Assembly: GCF_021278985.1 (NCBI RefSeq)
Contig: NZ_CP082833.1
Location: forward strand, 1,116,001-1,180,000
Length of the DNA: 64,000 nt
Direction of reading: 5' to 3'
From: Citrobacter rodentium NBRC 105723 = DSM 16636
GTDB taxonomy: Bacteria > Pseudomonadota > Gammaproteobacteria > Enterobacterales > Enterobacteriaceae
The notes beneath the pieces were generated by a model. The model saw nothing but the letters and a program-made list of their open reading frames with translations, had not been told where the DNA came from and made no database searches. Below are positions 34,955-43,368 of this stretch, piece after piece. The first letter of the stretch is position 1. The number at the start of each line of letters is the position of its first letter. The translations under genes were made by a program, and so were the position numbers.

Positions 34955-35541
34955 TGCAGAATGCGGCGCAGGTCAGCCTGCGCCCCGATTACAGATTGTC
35001 AGATATGCAGGCAATAATGGAAGAAACCCAGGCCTTTGAAAACCGTGTGCTTGAGCGTCTGAATGCTGGCAAAACCGTACGGAGCTTCCTGATCGCCGCC
35101 GTTGAATTACTGACGGAGGCGGTGAACATTCTGGTGCTTCAGGTCTTTCGCAAAGACGACTACGCGGTGAAATACGCAGTAGAACCGTTACTCGACGGCG
35201 ACGGGCCGCTGGGCGATCTGTCGGTGCGCCTGAAGCTTATCTATGGGCTTGGCGTACTGAACCGCGCGGAGTATGAAGACGCAGAGCTGCTGATGGCGCT
35301 GCGCGAAGAGATGAATCATGACGGTAACGAGTACGCCTTTACCGATGATGAAATCCTCGGTCCGTTCGGCGAACTGCACTGTGTGATGGCGCTACCGCCG
35401 CCGCCGCAGTTAGACGCTTCCGATCCCGGTTTGTACGCAATGCAGGTTCAGCGCTACCAGCAAGCGGTACGCTCGACAATGGTCCTTTCCCTGACTGAGC
35501 TGATTTCTAAAATCAGCTTAAAAAAAGCCTTTCAGAAGTAA
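34951..35541 (+). CDS. mtlR: Mannitol operon repressor MtlR
   Basis: 196 residues, all-helical, no DNA-binding helix-turn-helix obvious. It matches the MtlR family (FENRVLERLNAGKTVRSFLIAAVELLTEAVNILV). It represses mtlADR in E. coli; how it does so is unclear, since it seems not to bind DNA directly. Overlaps mtlD by ATGA, so translation is coupled. Confidence 0.95.
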   Translation: MMQNAAQVSLRPDYRLSDMQAIMEETQAFENRVLERLNAGKTVRSFLIAAVELLTEAVNILVLQVFRKDDYAVKYAVEPLLDGDGPLGDLSVRLKLIYGLGVLNRAEYEDAELLMALREEMNHDGNEYAFTDDEILGPFGELHCVMALPPPPQLDASDPGLYAMQVQRYQQAVRSTMVLSLTELISKISLKKAFQK

Positions 35542-35553
35542 GCGCCTTTCCAC

Positions 35554-35763
35554 CTATACTTTGTCCACCATTTTTGGGTGATATAACTGCCGGTAGTATT
35601 CCAGACGTTGCAGATAGATCTGCGCATGTTCTTCCGGCACCTCAGCAGGCACCACGTTGCGCGGGGGCAGCTTTTTTAAATACTCGCGGAACGCCTGGCT
35701 GGAGGCCATAAAATCCACAGCTTTGTCGATCAGAAGCGGAACGTTTTCACCCATTTTCGCCAT
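35554..35763 (-). CDS. yibT: Small protein YibT
   Basis: 69 residues from ATG 35763 (MAKMGENVPLLIDKAVDFMASSQAFREYLKKLPPR), chosen for GGAGA seven bases upstream and for the E. coli length; ATG 35769 is an alternative. It is a conserved enterobacterial small protein with no known function. It faces mtlR tail-to-tail with a 12-bp gap. Confidence 0.88.
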   Translation of the reverse strand: MAKMGENVPLLIDKAVDFMASSQAFREYLKKLPPRNVVPAEVPEEHAQIYLQRLEYYRQLYHPKMVDKV

Positions 35764-36050
35764 AATCATTTCTCCGTGTCTTTATTGCTGACGCAAACGC
35801 CGTCGCCAGTTTAAGTTTAGGCTCGAAACGGCTATGGCATTGAGGAAAACGTGCTTAACCCGGCTTCCGGGCAGTAAATGGCGTTACAGTAAGTACTTTA
35901 TTAAAAAGACTTATATATCAGATAAATAAGAAACATACGCGCCAGTAAACAGGCGCCGGATTTGGTTATTTTTGCACGATTTACTGTGATGAACGCCGCT
36001 CAGCGCGCATACTATAGGATATTCCCGTTATTTTTATCAGAAGCCATACC

Positions 36051-36413
36051 ATGAAAGAAGTCGAAAAAAACGAAATCAAACGCCTGAGCGATCGCCTTGA
36101 CGCTATCCGCCATCAGCAGGCGGAGCTGTCGCTGGTGGATGCCGCAGACAAATATGCTGAGCTGGAAAAAGAGAAAACCACCCTCGAAACGGAAATCGCC
36201 CGCCTGCGTGAAGTGCACAGCCAGAAGCTGAGCAAAGAAGCGCAGAAGCTGATGAACATGCCGTTCCGTCGCGCCATCAGCAAAAAAGAGCAGGCGGATA
36301 TGGGCAGACTGAAGAAAAGCGTGCGTGGGCTGGTAGTGGTGCACCCGATGACCGCGTTAGGCCGGGAAATGGGCCTGAAAGAGATGACCGGCTTTTCAAA
36401 GTCTGAATTCTGA
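36051..36413 (+). CDS. yibL: YibL, ribosome-associated DUF2810 protein
   Basis: 120 residues, very polar. Residues about 1-65 form a long coiled-coil helix (LSDRLDAIRHQQAELSLVDAADKYAELEKEKTTLETEIARLREVHSQKLS), followed by a basic part (RRAISKKEQADMGRLKKSVRGLVVVHPMTALGREMGLKEMTGFSKSEF). E. coli YibL has been detected with ribosomes; its role is not defined. It is monocistronic. A GC-rich stem (GCGGGCG with CGCCCGC, about 36419-36442) follows but has no T tract. Confidence 0.9.
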   Translation: MKEVEKNEIKRLSDRLDAIRHQQAELSLVDAADKYAELEKEKTTLETEIARLREVHSQKLSKEAQKLMNMPFRRAISKKEQADMGRLKKSVRGLVVVHPMTALGREMGLKEMTGFSKSEF

Positions 36414-36454
36414 TCTGTCGCGGGCGGCAGCGCTGTCGCCCGCCTCGTCCCGCC

Positions 36455-36471
36455 AACTGGCCCTACCAATT
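36455..36471. promoter_or_regulatory. LldR operator O1 upstream of lldP
   Basis: AACTGGCCCTACCAATT is an imperfect palindrome nearly identical to the E. coli LldR operator O1, 198 bp before the lldP start. A second dyad, GTGGTCCAC at 36648-36656, just before the SD, sits where a downstream operator would be. Known biology: LldR binds two operators and represses by looping. Confidence 0.7.
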
Positions 36472-36668
36472 CCCCTCTTTTTCGTCCATTGGTTCACAAT
36501 TTGTTAAATTCAACCTACAATAACGTTGCCAATAAATAACATTTGCTTAACCATTCATTGTCATTATCCTTACATAACAATATTGGATGGACCACTTTTA
36601 CACATAATGTGACGACGAGATGAGCACAGACTCATTGCATTATGTCCGTGGTCCACAGGAGACCTGCA

Positions 36669-38324
36669 ATGAATCTCTGGCAACAAAACTACGATCCGGC
36701 CGGGAATATCTGGCTTTCCAGCCTGATCGCATCGCTTCCGATTCTGTTTTTCTTCTTCGCGCTGATTAAGCTCAAGCTGAAAGGTTACGTTGCCGCCTCG
36801 TGGACCGTGACGATCGCCCTGGCCGTGGCGCTGCTGTTTTACAAAATGCCGGTTGATCGCGCGCTGGCCTCGGTGGTGTATGGCTTCTTCTATGGTCTGT
36901 GGCCGATTGCCTGGATCATCATCGCCGCGGTGTTTGTCTACAAAATTTCGGTAAAAACCGGGCAGTTCGACATTATCCGTTCGTCGATTCTGTCGATTAC
37001 CCCTGACCAGCGTTTGCAGATGTTAATCGTCGGCTTCTCGTTTGGCGCTTTCCTTGAAGGGGCGGCGGGTTTCGGCGCGCCGGTGGCGATCACCGCCGCT
37101 CTGCTGGTCGGACTGGGCTTTAATCCGCTGTATGCCGCCGGGCTGTGCCTGATCGTCAATACCGCGCCGGTGGCGTTTGGCGCGATGGGGATCCCGATTC
37201 TGGTCGCCGGACAGGTGACCGGGCTGGACAGCTTTGAGATCGGCCAGATGGTGGGTCGTCAGCTGCCGTTCCTGACCATTATCGTGCTGTTCTGGATTAT
37301 GGCGATTATGGACGGCTGGCGCGGTATTAAAGAAACCTGGCCTGCGGTGATGGTGGCGGGCGGCTCGTTTGCCATTGCCCAATATCTCAGCTCTAACTTT
37401 ATCGGCCCGGAGCTGCCGGATATCATCTCCTCGCTGGTTTCGCTGGTCTGCCTGACGCTGTTCCTGAAACGCTGGCAGCCGGTACGCATCTTCCGCTTTG
37501 GCGATATGGGCGCATCGCAGGTGGATCAGACCCTGGCGCGTACCCGCTATACCGCCGGACAGGTCATTCGCGCATGGTCGCCATTCCTGTTCCTGACCGC
37601 CACCGTGACCCTCTGGAGCATACCGCCGTTTAAAGCGCTGTTCGCGCCGGGCGGCGCGTTGTACGACTGGGTGATTACTATTCCGGTTCCGTTTCTCGAC
37701 AAGCTGGTGGCGCGTATGCCGCCGGTGGTCAACGAAGCGACTGCCTATGCCGCGGTGTATAAATTCGACTGGTTCTCGGCGACCGGCACCGCCATTCTGT
37801 TCGCCGCGCTGCTGTCCATCGTCTGGCTGAAGATGAAGCCTTCCGCCGCGATTCAGACCTTTGGCAGTACGCTGAAGGAGCTGGCGCTGCCAATTTACTC
37901 CATCGGCATGGTGCTGGCTTTCGCGTTTATCTCCAACTATTCCGGGCTCTCCTCGACGCTGGCGTTAGCGCTGGCGCATACCGGCAGCGCCTTTACCTTC
38001 TTCTCGCCGTTCCTCGGCTGGCTGGGAGTCTTCCTGACCGGGTCGGATACCTCGTCGAACGCGCTGTTCGCCGCGCTGCAGGCTACCGCTGCGCAGCAGA
38101 TCGGCGTGTCGGATGTGCTGATGGTTGCCGCCAACACCACCGGCGGAGTCACCGGCAAGATGATTTCACCGCAGTCTATTGCCATCGCCTGCGCGGCGGT
38201 AGGACTGGTCGGCAAAGAGTCGGATCTGTTCCGTTTCACCGTCAAACACAGCCTGATCTTCACCTGTATGGTGGGCGTGATCACTACGCTTCAGGCCTAT
38301 GTCTTAACCTGGATGATTCCGTGA
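36669..38324 (+). CDS. lldP: L-lactate permease
   Basis: 551 residues from ATG 36669 (CAGGAGA upstream, MNLWQQNYDPAGNIWLSSL). About 13 transmembrane segments of the lactate permease family; imports L-lactate, D-lactate and glycolate with protons. AAGFGAPVAITAALLVGLGF and GSDTSSNALFAALQ are conserved family motifs. First gene of lldPRD; its stop overlaps the lldR start by four bases (GTGA). Intact although lldD downstream is broken. Confidence 0.96.
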   Translation: MNLWQQNYDPAGNIWLSSLIASLPILFFFFALIKLKLKGYVAASWTVTIALAVALLFYKMPVDRALASVVYGFFYGLWPIAWIIIAAVFVYKISVKTGQFDIIRSSILSITPDQRLQMLIVGFSFGAFLEGAAGFGAPVAITAALLVGLGFNPLYAAGLCLIVNTAPVAFGAMGIPILVAGQVTGLDSFEIGQMVGRQLPFLTIIVLFWIMAIMDGWRGIKETWPAVMVAGGSFAIAQYLSSNFIGPELPDIISSLVSLVCLTLFLKRWQPVRIFRFGDMGASQVDQTLARTRYTAGQVIRAWSPFLFLTATVTLWSIPPFKALFAPGGALYDWVITIPVPFLDKLVARMPPVVNEATAYAAVYKFDWFSATGTAILFAALLSIVWLKMKPSAAIQTFGSTLKELALPIYSIGMVLAFAFISNYSGLSSTLALALAHTGSAFTFFSPFLGWLGVFLTGSDTSSNALFAALQATAAQQIGVSDVLMVAANTTGGVTGKMISPQSIAIACAAVGLVGKESDLFRFTVKHSLIFTCMVGVITTLQAYVLTWMIP

Positions 38325-39097
38325 TTGTGATGCCTAAACGCCTGTCCGACGAGATAGCCTCTCGCGTGCGGGCGCTGATTGAAGAACAACAGCTGGAAGC
38401 GGGTATGAAGCTGCCCGCCGAGCGCCAGCTTGCCCACCAGCTTGGCGTATCACGTAACTCATTGCGCGAAGCGCTGGCGAAGCTGGTGAGCGAAGGCGTC
38501 CTGCTCAGCCGTCGCGGCGGCGGGACCTTTGTCCGCTGGCAGCATGAGGAGTGGTCGGAGCAAAACATCGTTCAGCCGCTGAAAACCCTGATGGCGGACG
38601 ACCCGGACTACAGCTTCGACATCCTTGAGGCCCGCCACGCCATTGAAGCCAGCACCGCCTGGCACGCCGCCATGCGCGCCACTCAGGCCGACAAAGAGAA
38701 AATTAAGCTCTGTTTTGACGCCACCCTCAGCGAAGACCCGGACATCGCCTCGCAGGCCGACGTCCGTTTTCATCTTGCCATCGCCGAAGCGTCACACAAC
38801 GTGATGCTGTTGCAGACCATGCGCGGGTTCTTTGACCTGCTGCACTCGTCGGTCAAACAGAGCCGCCAGCGTATGTATCTCGTTCCACCGGTTTTTTCCC
38901 GGCTGACGGAGCAGCACCAGGCGGTGATGGACGCCATTCTTACCGGTGACGCCGACGGCGCGCGTAAAGCGATGATGGCGCACCTCAGCTTCGTCCACGC
39001 CACGATTAAACAATTTGATGAAGACCAGGCCCGCCAGGCGCGTATCACCCGCCTGCCCGGCAACCATAATGAGCATTCCAGGGAGAACAAAGCATGA
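38321..39097 (+). CDS. lldR: L-lactate-responsive regulator LldR
   Basis: 258 residues starting at GTG 38321. N-terminal GntR winged helix (PAERQLAHQLGVSRNSLREALAKLVSEGVLLSRRGGGTFVRW, about 30-70). The C-terminal FCD domain is all-helical and binds L-lactate with a metal (metal-ligand pattern in DVRFHLAIAEASHN and HQAVMDAILTGDADGARKAMMAHL). Represses lldPRD without lactate and may activate with it. The stop overlaps the lldD start by four bases (ATGA). Confidence 0.95.
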   Translation: MIVMPKRLSDEIASRVRALIEEQQLEAGMKLPAERQLAHQLGVSRNSLREALAKLVSEGVLLSRRGGGTFVRWQHEEWSEQNIVQPLKTLMADDPDYSFDILEARHAIEASTAWHAAMRATQADKEKIKLCFDATLSEDPDIASQADVRFHLAIAEASHNVMLLQTMRGFFDLLHSSVKQSRQRMYLVPPVFSRLTEQHQAVMDAILTGDADGARKAMMAHLSFVHATIKQFDEDQARQARITRLPGNHNEHSRENKA

Positions 39098-40219
39098 TTA
39101 TCTCAGCAGCCAGCGATTATCGCGCCACAGCCCAGCGCATTCTGCCCCCTTTTCTGTTCCACTACATCGACGGCGGCGCCTATGCGGAATATACCCTGCG
39201 CCGCAACGTGGAGGATTTGTCGGAGGTGGCGCTGCGCCAGCGCGTTCTGAAGAACATGACCGATTTAAGCCTGGAAACCACGCTGTTCAATGAGAAGCTG
39301 TCGATGCCGGTGGCGCTGGGGCCGGTCGGTCTGTGCGGCATGTACGCCCGTCGCGGCGAGGTGCAGGCCGCCGCCGCCGCGAATGCGAAAGGCATTCCGT
39401 TTACCCTTTCCACCGTTTCCGTCTGCCCGATCGAAGAAGTGGCGCCGACCCTCAACCGCCCGATGTGGTTCCAGCTGTATGTACTGCGCGATCGCGGTTT
39501 TATGCGTAATGCGCTGGAGCGTGCGAAAGCGGCAGGCTGCTCAACGCTGGTTTTCACTGTCGATATGCCAACGCCCGGCGCACGCTATCGCGACGCGCAT
39601 TCGGGGATGAGCGGTCCGAACGCCGCGCTGCGCCGCTACTGGCAGGCAGTAACCCATCCGCAGTGGGCCTGGGACGTGGGCCTTAACGGACGTCCGCATG
39701 ATTTAGGCAATATCTCCACCTATCTCGGCAAGCCGACCGGACTGGAAGATTACATCGGCTGGCTGGCGAACAATTTCGATCCGTCGATTTCATGGAAGGA
39801 CCTTGAGTGGATCCGCGACTTCTGGGACGGTCCGATGGTGATCAAAGGGATCCTCGATCCGGAAGACGCTCGTGACGCGGTACGCTTCGGCGCGCGCCCT
39901 GCCTGCCATTGCCGACGCGGTGAAAGGCGACATCGCCATTCTGGCGGATAGCGGCATCCGTAACGGGCTGGACGTGGTGCGGATGATTGCGCTGGGCGCA
40001 GACAGCGTACTGCTGGGACGTGCTTATCTGTACGCGCTGGCGACAGCGGGCCAGGCCGGCGTTGCCAATCTGCTCACCCTGATCGAAAAAGAGATGAAGG
40101 TGGCGATGACGCTGACCGGCGCGAAATCCATCAGTGAAATCAGTCGTGACTCGCTGGTGCAGGAGTTAAGTAAACTCCCCGCCGCGCTGGCGCCGCTATC
40201 GCAGGGTGATGCGGCGTAG
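39094..40219 (+). pseudogene. lldD: L-lactate dehydrogenase LldD, broken by a 62-bp deletion with frameshift
   Basis: The first 267 residues (MIISAASDYRATAQRILPP to AVRFGA at 39894) and the last about 108 (RALPAIADAVKGD to QGDAA, frame from 39893) both match E. coli LldD closely, but they lie in different frames. The expected segment with GIVVSNHGGRQLDG is missing. The junction reads TTCGGCGCGCGCCCTG, consistent with loss of 62 bp (20 codons plus 2) between GCGCG microhomologies. The lost part carries His275, the active-site base of FMN-dependent L-lactate oxidation, and Arg278. Translation would run into 18 foreign residues and stop at 39951. lldP and lldR are intact. A sequencing or assembly error is possible but would need a clean 62-bp loss. 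Confidence 0.88.
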
Positions 40220-40231
40220 TGAAAGTGCTAT

Positions 40232-40257
40232 GCTGCCCCCGCAATTAAGGGGGCAGC
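40232..40257 (+). promoter_or_regulatory. Hairpin sequestering the trmL ribosome-binding site
   Basis: GCTGCCCCC (40232-40240) pairs perfectly with GGGGGCAGC (40249-40257), loop GCAATTAA. The right arm contains the AGGGGG Shine-Dalgarno, and the ATG follows with no gap (40258). The lldD stop lies 13 bp before the stem. It may limit translation of trmL or, without a T run, terminate lldPRD weakly. Confidence 0.65.
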
Positions 40258-40737
40258 ATGTTAAACATCGTTTTATTCGAACCAGAAATCCCACCCAATA
40301 CCGGCAACATTATTCGCCTGTGCGCGAACACCGGGTTTCGTCTGCATATCATCGAACCGATGGGCTTTGCCTGGGACGACAAACGCCTGCGCCGCGCGGG
40401 GCTGGACTACCATGAATTTACTGCCGTGACGCGCCATCACGATTACGCCGCATTTCTGGCAGCCGAAAAGCCGCAGCGGATATTCGCGCTGACCACTAAA
40501 GGAACGCCCGCCCACAGCGTGGTGAGCTATCAGCAGGGGGATTATTTGCTGTTTGGCCCGGAAACGCGCGGCCTGCCCGCCAGCATTCTTGATGCTCTGC
40601 CCGCAGAGCAGAAAATCCGTATCCCGATGATGCCGGACAGCCGCAGCATGAACCTGTCAAACGCAGTGTCGGTGGTGGTATATGAGGCGTGGCGGCAGTC
40701 AGGTTATCCCGGAGCGGTATTGCGATCGCAGGCGTAA
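40258..40737 (+). CDS. trmL: tRNA (cytidine/uridine-34 2'-O)-methyltransferase TrmL
   Basis: 159 residues of the SPOUT family. MLNIVLFEPEIPPNTGNIIRLCANTG is the N-terminal signature. The C-terminal trefoil knot that binds S-adenosylmethionine includes LLFGPETRGLP and IPMMPDSRSMNLSNAVSVVVYE. It methylates the wobble base ribose of tRNA-Leu isoacceptors in E. coli. It follows lldD on the same strand by 38 bp. Confidence 0.95.
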   Translation: MLNIVLFEPEIPPNTGNIIRLCANTGFRLHIIEPMGFAWDDKRLRRAGLDYHEFTAVTRHHDYAAFLAAEKPQRIFALTTKGTPAHSVVSYQQGDYLLFGPETRGLPASILDALPAEQKIRIPMMPDSRSMNLSNAVSVVVYEAWRQSGYPGAVLRSQA

Positions 40738-40776
40738 TGGCCTTATCCGACAGTACTTTTCGCGACATGCGTCCGT

Positions 40777-41781
40777 TTATGCGGACTCTCGCTCAATCAA
40801 ATGAAAGCCCATATCCACAATGGTTTCTGCGCACGGTTTCTGTTCAATACGATCGGCCAGCAGCGTGGCGGCGCGCTGACCGATGGCGCGTCTGTCAACG
40901 CTGACGGTAGTAATTGACGGACGATTGCTGGCAGCAAAATCAAGGTCGCCAAAGCCGATAACCGCTAAATCCTGCGGGATGCGTAAACCGCGGCTTTCCG
41001 CCTCCATTATCGCCCCCTGCGCCAGGGTATCGGAACTGCAGACAATGACGTCAAATTCACCTTCGCCAAAAAGCTGTGTTAACCCGCTGCGTCCCAACGA
41101 AAGCGATGCCGGAAGGGGCACATCCACCTGCGGGACAGCGGTAATTGCGTGGCGTTGCAGAACACTGCATAACCCCAGCTTACGCTGTGCGGCCCGGCGA
41201 TCGGCAGTCCATAACAAACCGGGGCGACGATAGCCTCTGCGCAGAAGATATTCCCCCGTCGCCTGCCCGACTTTTTCATGGGAAAAACCGACCAGCATAT
41301 CGAGCGGCGTGGGCGTTAAGTCCCAAATTTCCACCACCGGAACAGCCGCGTTCAGGATCACTTTCTTCAGTTCCGTCGTGTGATAGATCCCGGTGAGTAC
41401 CACGCCATCGGGACGACGGGAAAGCAGAGTCGCCACCAGCTCCGCTTCCGTTTGTTCCGTATATCCCGCAACGCACAGCAATATGTGATACCCGCGTCGG
41501 GCCAGTTCATCGCTCAACGACTGGATGGTATCGACAAACATATTGTTGTTAATCTGCGGCACTACGACAGCAATTAATTTACTCCTTCGCGACGCCAGTC
41601 CTCCCGCCAGCGCGTTGGGAATGTAGCCCGTAGCGCGAACCGCCTGCATAACTTTCTCAACCGTTTTGGGACGAACCAGCTGCGGCGAATTCAGCACCCG
41701 GCTGACCGTCATTGAAGACAGTCCAGCGCTACGAGCTACATCTTCCAGCGTCGGCGCACGAGGTGGTTTGGTTCTCTTCAC
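40777..41781 (-). CDS. LacI-family regulator of the talarate/galactarate locus
   Basis: 334 residues. N-terminal LacI helix-turn-helix PTLEDVARSAGLSSMTVSRVLNSPQLVRPKTVEKV with hinge helix NALAGGLASRRSK, then a periplasmic-binding-type sensor domain (LIAVVVPQINNNMFVDTIQSLSDEL...). Similar to GntR-type members of the family. Divergent from the talarate dehydratase and acid-sugar permease genes, so it is the probable repressor of those two; the inducer is inferred to be an aldarate. Corresponds by position to the regulator beside the Salmonella talarate locus. Confidence 0.85.
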   Translation of the reverse strand: MKRTKPPRAPTLEDVARSAGLSSMTVSRVLNSPQLVRPKTVEKVMQAVRATGYIPNALAGGLASRRSKLIAVVVPQINNNMFVDTIQSLSDELARRGYHILLCVAGYTEQTEAELVATLLSRRPDGVVLTGIYHTTELKKVILNAAVPVVEIWDLTPTPLDMLVGFSHEKVGQATGEYLLRRGYRRPGLLWTADRRAAQRKLGLCSVLQRHAITAVPQVDVPLPASLSLGRSGLTQLFGEGEFDVIVCSSDTLAQGAIMEAESRGLRIPQDLAVIGFGDLDFAASNRPSITTVSVDRRAIGQRAATLLADRIEQKPCAETIVDMGFHLIERESA

Positions 41782-42099
41782 TGCGGATGCCCCTGCAAAA
41801 TTGGCTGATTTATCGGCACATTATTCATCATGCCTGTGGCTATTGCCAGCTTCCCCTGGAGATATGCCGTAAATACAGCAGTTTACTGATATCTGTCGAC
41901 AGCAAAATGATAACGCAATCATTTATTATTGTGCATTTTCCCAGAAAGTTTTGGATTGTGATCAATTTTGCAGGAAATAGCGCTTTTTTAACGGCATATG
42001 TGATCAAATGTTCAAATTAACATCAACTCTCTGGATTCCGGAATCGCTGAGGAATAGAAATGTTAGCGCAAACATAATTCAGGCAACCAGGAGAGTAAC
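41782..42099. promoter_or_regulatory. Divergent control region of the talarate/galactarate locus
   Basis: A 318-bp gap without a gene. Near the dehydratase gene it contains two CRP-like sequences, TGTGATCAATTTTGCA (about 41957) and TGTGATCAAATGTTCA (about 42000), both with a good left and weak right half. AT-rich patches towards the regulator are likely promoter sequences. No unambiguous LacI-type operator palindrome was recognised. Confidence 0.45.
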
Positions 42100-43296
42100 A
42101 TGACTTTAAGCGCGAATTCCGACGCCGTAACCTATGCCAAAGCGGCAAATACCAGAACCGCGGCTGAAAGCGGCGATCGGATCGAATGGGTGAAGCTGTC
42201 ACTGGCATTTCTGCCGCTGGCAACCCCTGTCAGTGACGCGAAGGTGCTGACCGGCCGGCAAAAACCCTTGACCGAAGTAGCGATCATCATTGCTGAAATC
42301 CGCAGCCGCGACGGCTTTGAGGGCGTGGGTTTCAGCTATTCCAAACGCGCTGGCGGCCAGGGAATTTATGCTCATGCCAAAGAGATAGCCGATAATCTGC
42401 TGGGCGAAGATCCCAATGATATCGACAAAATCTACACCAAACTGCTGTGGGCCGGCGCCTCCGTGGGGCGCAGCGGGATGGCGGTACAGGCTATCTCCCC
42501 TATCGATATCGCTTTGTGGGATATGAAGGCTAAGCGCGCCGGCCTGCCGCTGGCAAAACTGTTAGGCGCACACCGTGACTCCGTTCAGTGTTACAACACC
42601 TCAGGCGGCTTCCTGCATACACCGCTCGATCAGGTGCTGAAAAACGTCATGATTTCCCGCGAAAATGGCATTGGCGGTATTAAGCTGAAAGTCGGACAAC
42701 CTGATTGCGCCGAGGATATTCGCCGTTTAACCGCAGTGCGTAAAGCGCTGGGGGATGATTTTCCGTTAATGGTTGACGCTAACCAGCAGTGGGATCGCGA
42801 AACGGCTATCCGCATGGGGCGCAAAATGGAGCAGTTCAATCTCATCTGGATTGAGGAACCGCTGGACGCCTACGATATCGAAGGACACGCCCGGCTTGCT
42901 GCCGCCCTGGATACGCCCGTCGCCACCGGGGAGATGCTGACCAGTTTCCGCGAACATGAGCAGCTGATTCTGGGCAATGCCAGCGATTTCGTCCAGCCGG
43001 ATGCACCGCGCGTCGGCGGTATCTCTCCGTTCCTGAAGATTATGGAACTGGCGGCGAAGCACGGCCGTAAACTGGCGCCGCACTTTGCAATGGAAGTGCA
43101 CCTGCACCTTTCCGCAGCTTACCCGCTGGAGCCGTGGCTGGAGCATTTCGAGTGGCTGAACCCATTGTTCAACGAGCAACTTGAGCTGCGCGATGGCCGT
43201 ATGTGGATTTCCGATCGTCATGGTCTGGGCTTTACGCTCAGCGAGCAGGCGCGCCGCTGGACGCAATTAACAAGTGAGTTCGGTAAACGCCCTTAA
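42100..43296 (+). CDS. L-talarate/galactarate dehydratase
   Basis: 398 residues of the enolase superfamily, mandelate-racemase subgroup. The catalytic KxK motif is IKLKVGQPD with Lys195 and Lys197. Metal ligands are in VDANQQWD, IEEPLD and TGEMLTS. His328 is in APHFAMEVHLH. Lys197/His328 have the same numbers as in the characterised Salmonella LT2 talarate/galactarate dehydratase (STM3697). It dehydrates L-talarate or galactarate to 5-keto-4-deoxyglucarate. SD AGGAGAG precedes the ATG. The permease gene follows 72 bp downstream, after a small hairpin. Confidence 0.93.
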   Translation: MTLSANSDAVTYAKAANTRTAAESGDRIEWVKLSLAFLPLATPVSDAKVLTGRQKPLTEVAIIIAEIRSRDGFEGVGFSYSKRAGGQGIYAHAKEIADNLLGEDPNDIDKIYTKLLWAGASVGRSGMAVQAISPIDIALWDMKAKRAGLPLAKLLGAHRDSVQCYNTSGGFLHTPLDQVLKNVMISRENGIGGIKLKVGQPDCAEDIRRLTAVRKALGDDFPLMVDANQQWDRETAIRMGRKMEQFNLIWIEEPLDAYDIEGHARLAAALDTPVATGEMLTSFREHEQLILGNASDFVQPDAPRVGGISPFLKIMELAAKHGRKLAPHFAMEVHLHLSAAYPLEPWLEHFEWLNPLFNEQLELRDGRMWISDRHGLGFTLSEQARRWTQLTSEFGKRP

Positions 43297-43302
43297 CGGT
43301 CA

Positions 43303-43321
43303 GGCGGGAATTATTCCCGCC
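43303..43321 (+). other. Intercistronic hairpin in the talarate operon
   Basis: GGCGGGAA (43303-43310) pairs perfectly with TTCCCGCC (43314-43321) around TTA. It lies between the dehydratase stop and the permease start, followed by CCTCTTACC rather than a T run. It probably stabilises the upstream mRNA or attenuates transcription partly. Confidence 0.6.
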
Positions 43322-43368
43322 CCTCTTACCTTACAGAATCCATTCTGCCCTTATCTGAGGAGTAGATT

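Noticed and set aside
35500..35525. CTGATTTCTAAAATCAG hairpin at the end of mtlR
   Set aside because: It lies inside the coding sequence and is followed by A rather than T, so it is not an intrinsic terminator.
39872..40219. A separate 115-residue gene after lldD
   Set aside because: Its sequence is the C-terminal third of LldD in a shifted frame, so it is a fragment of the same broken gene.
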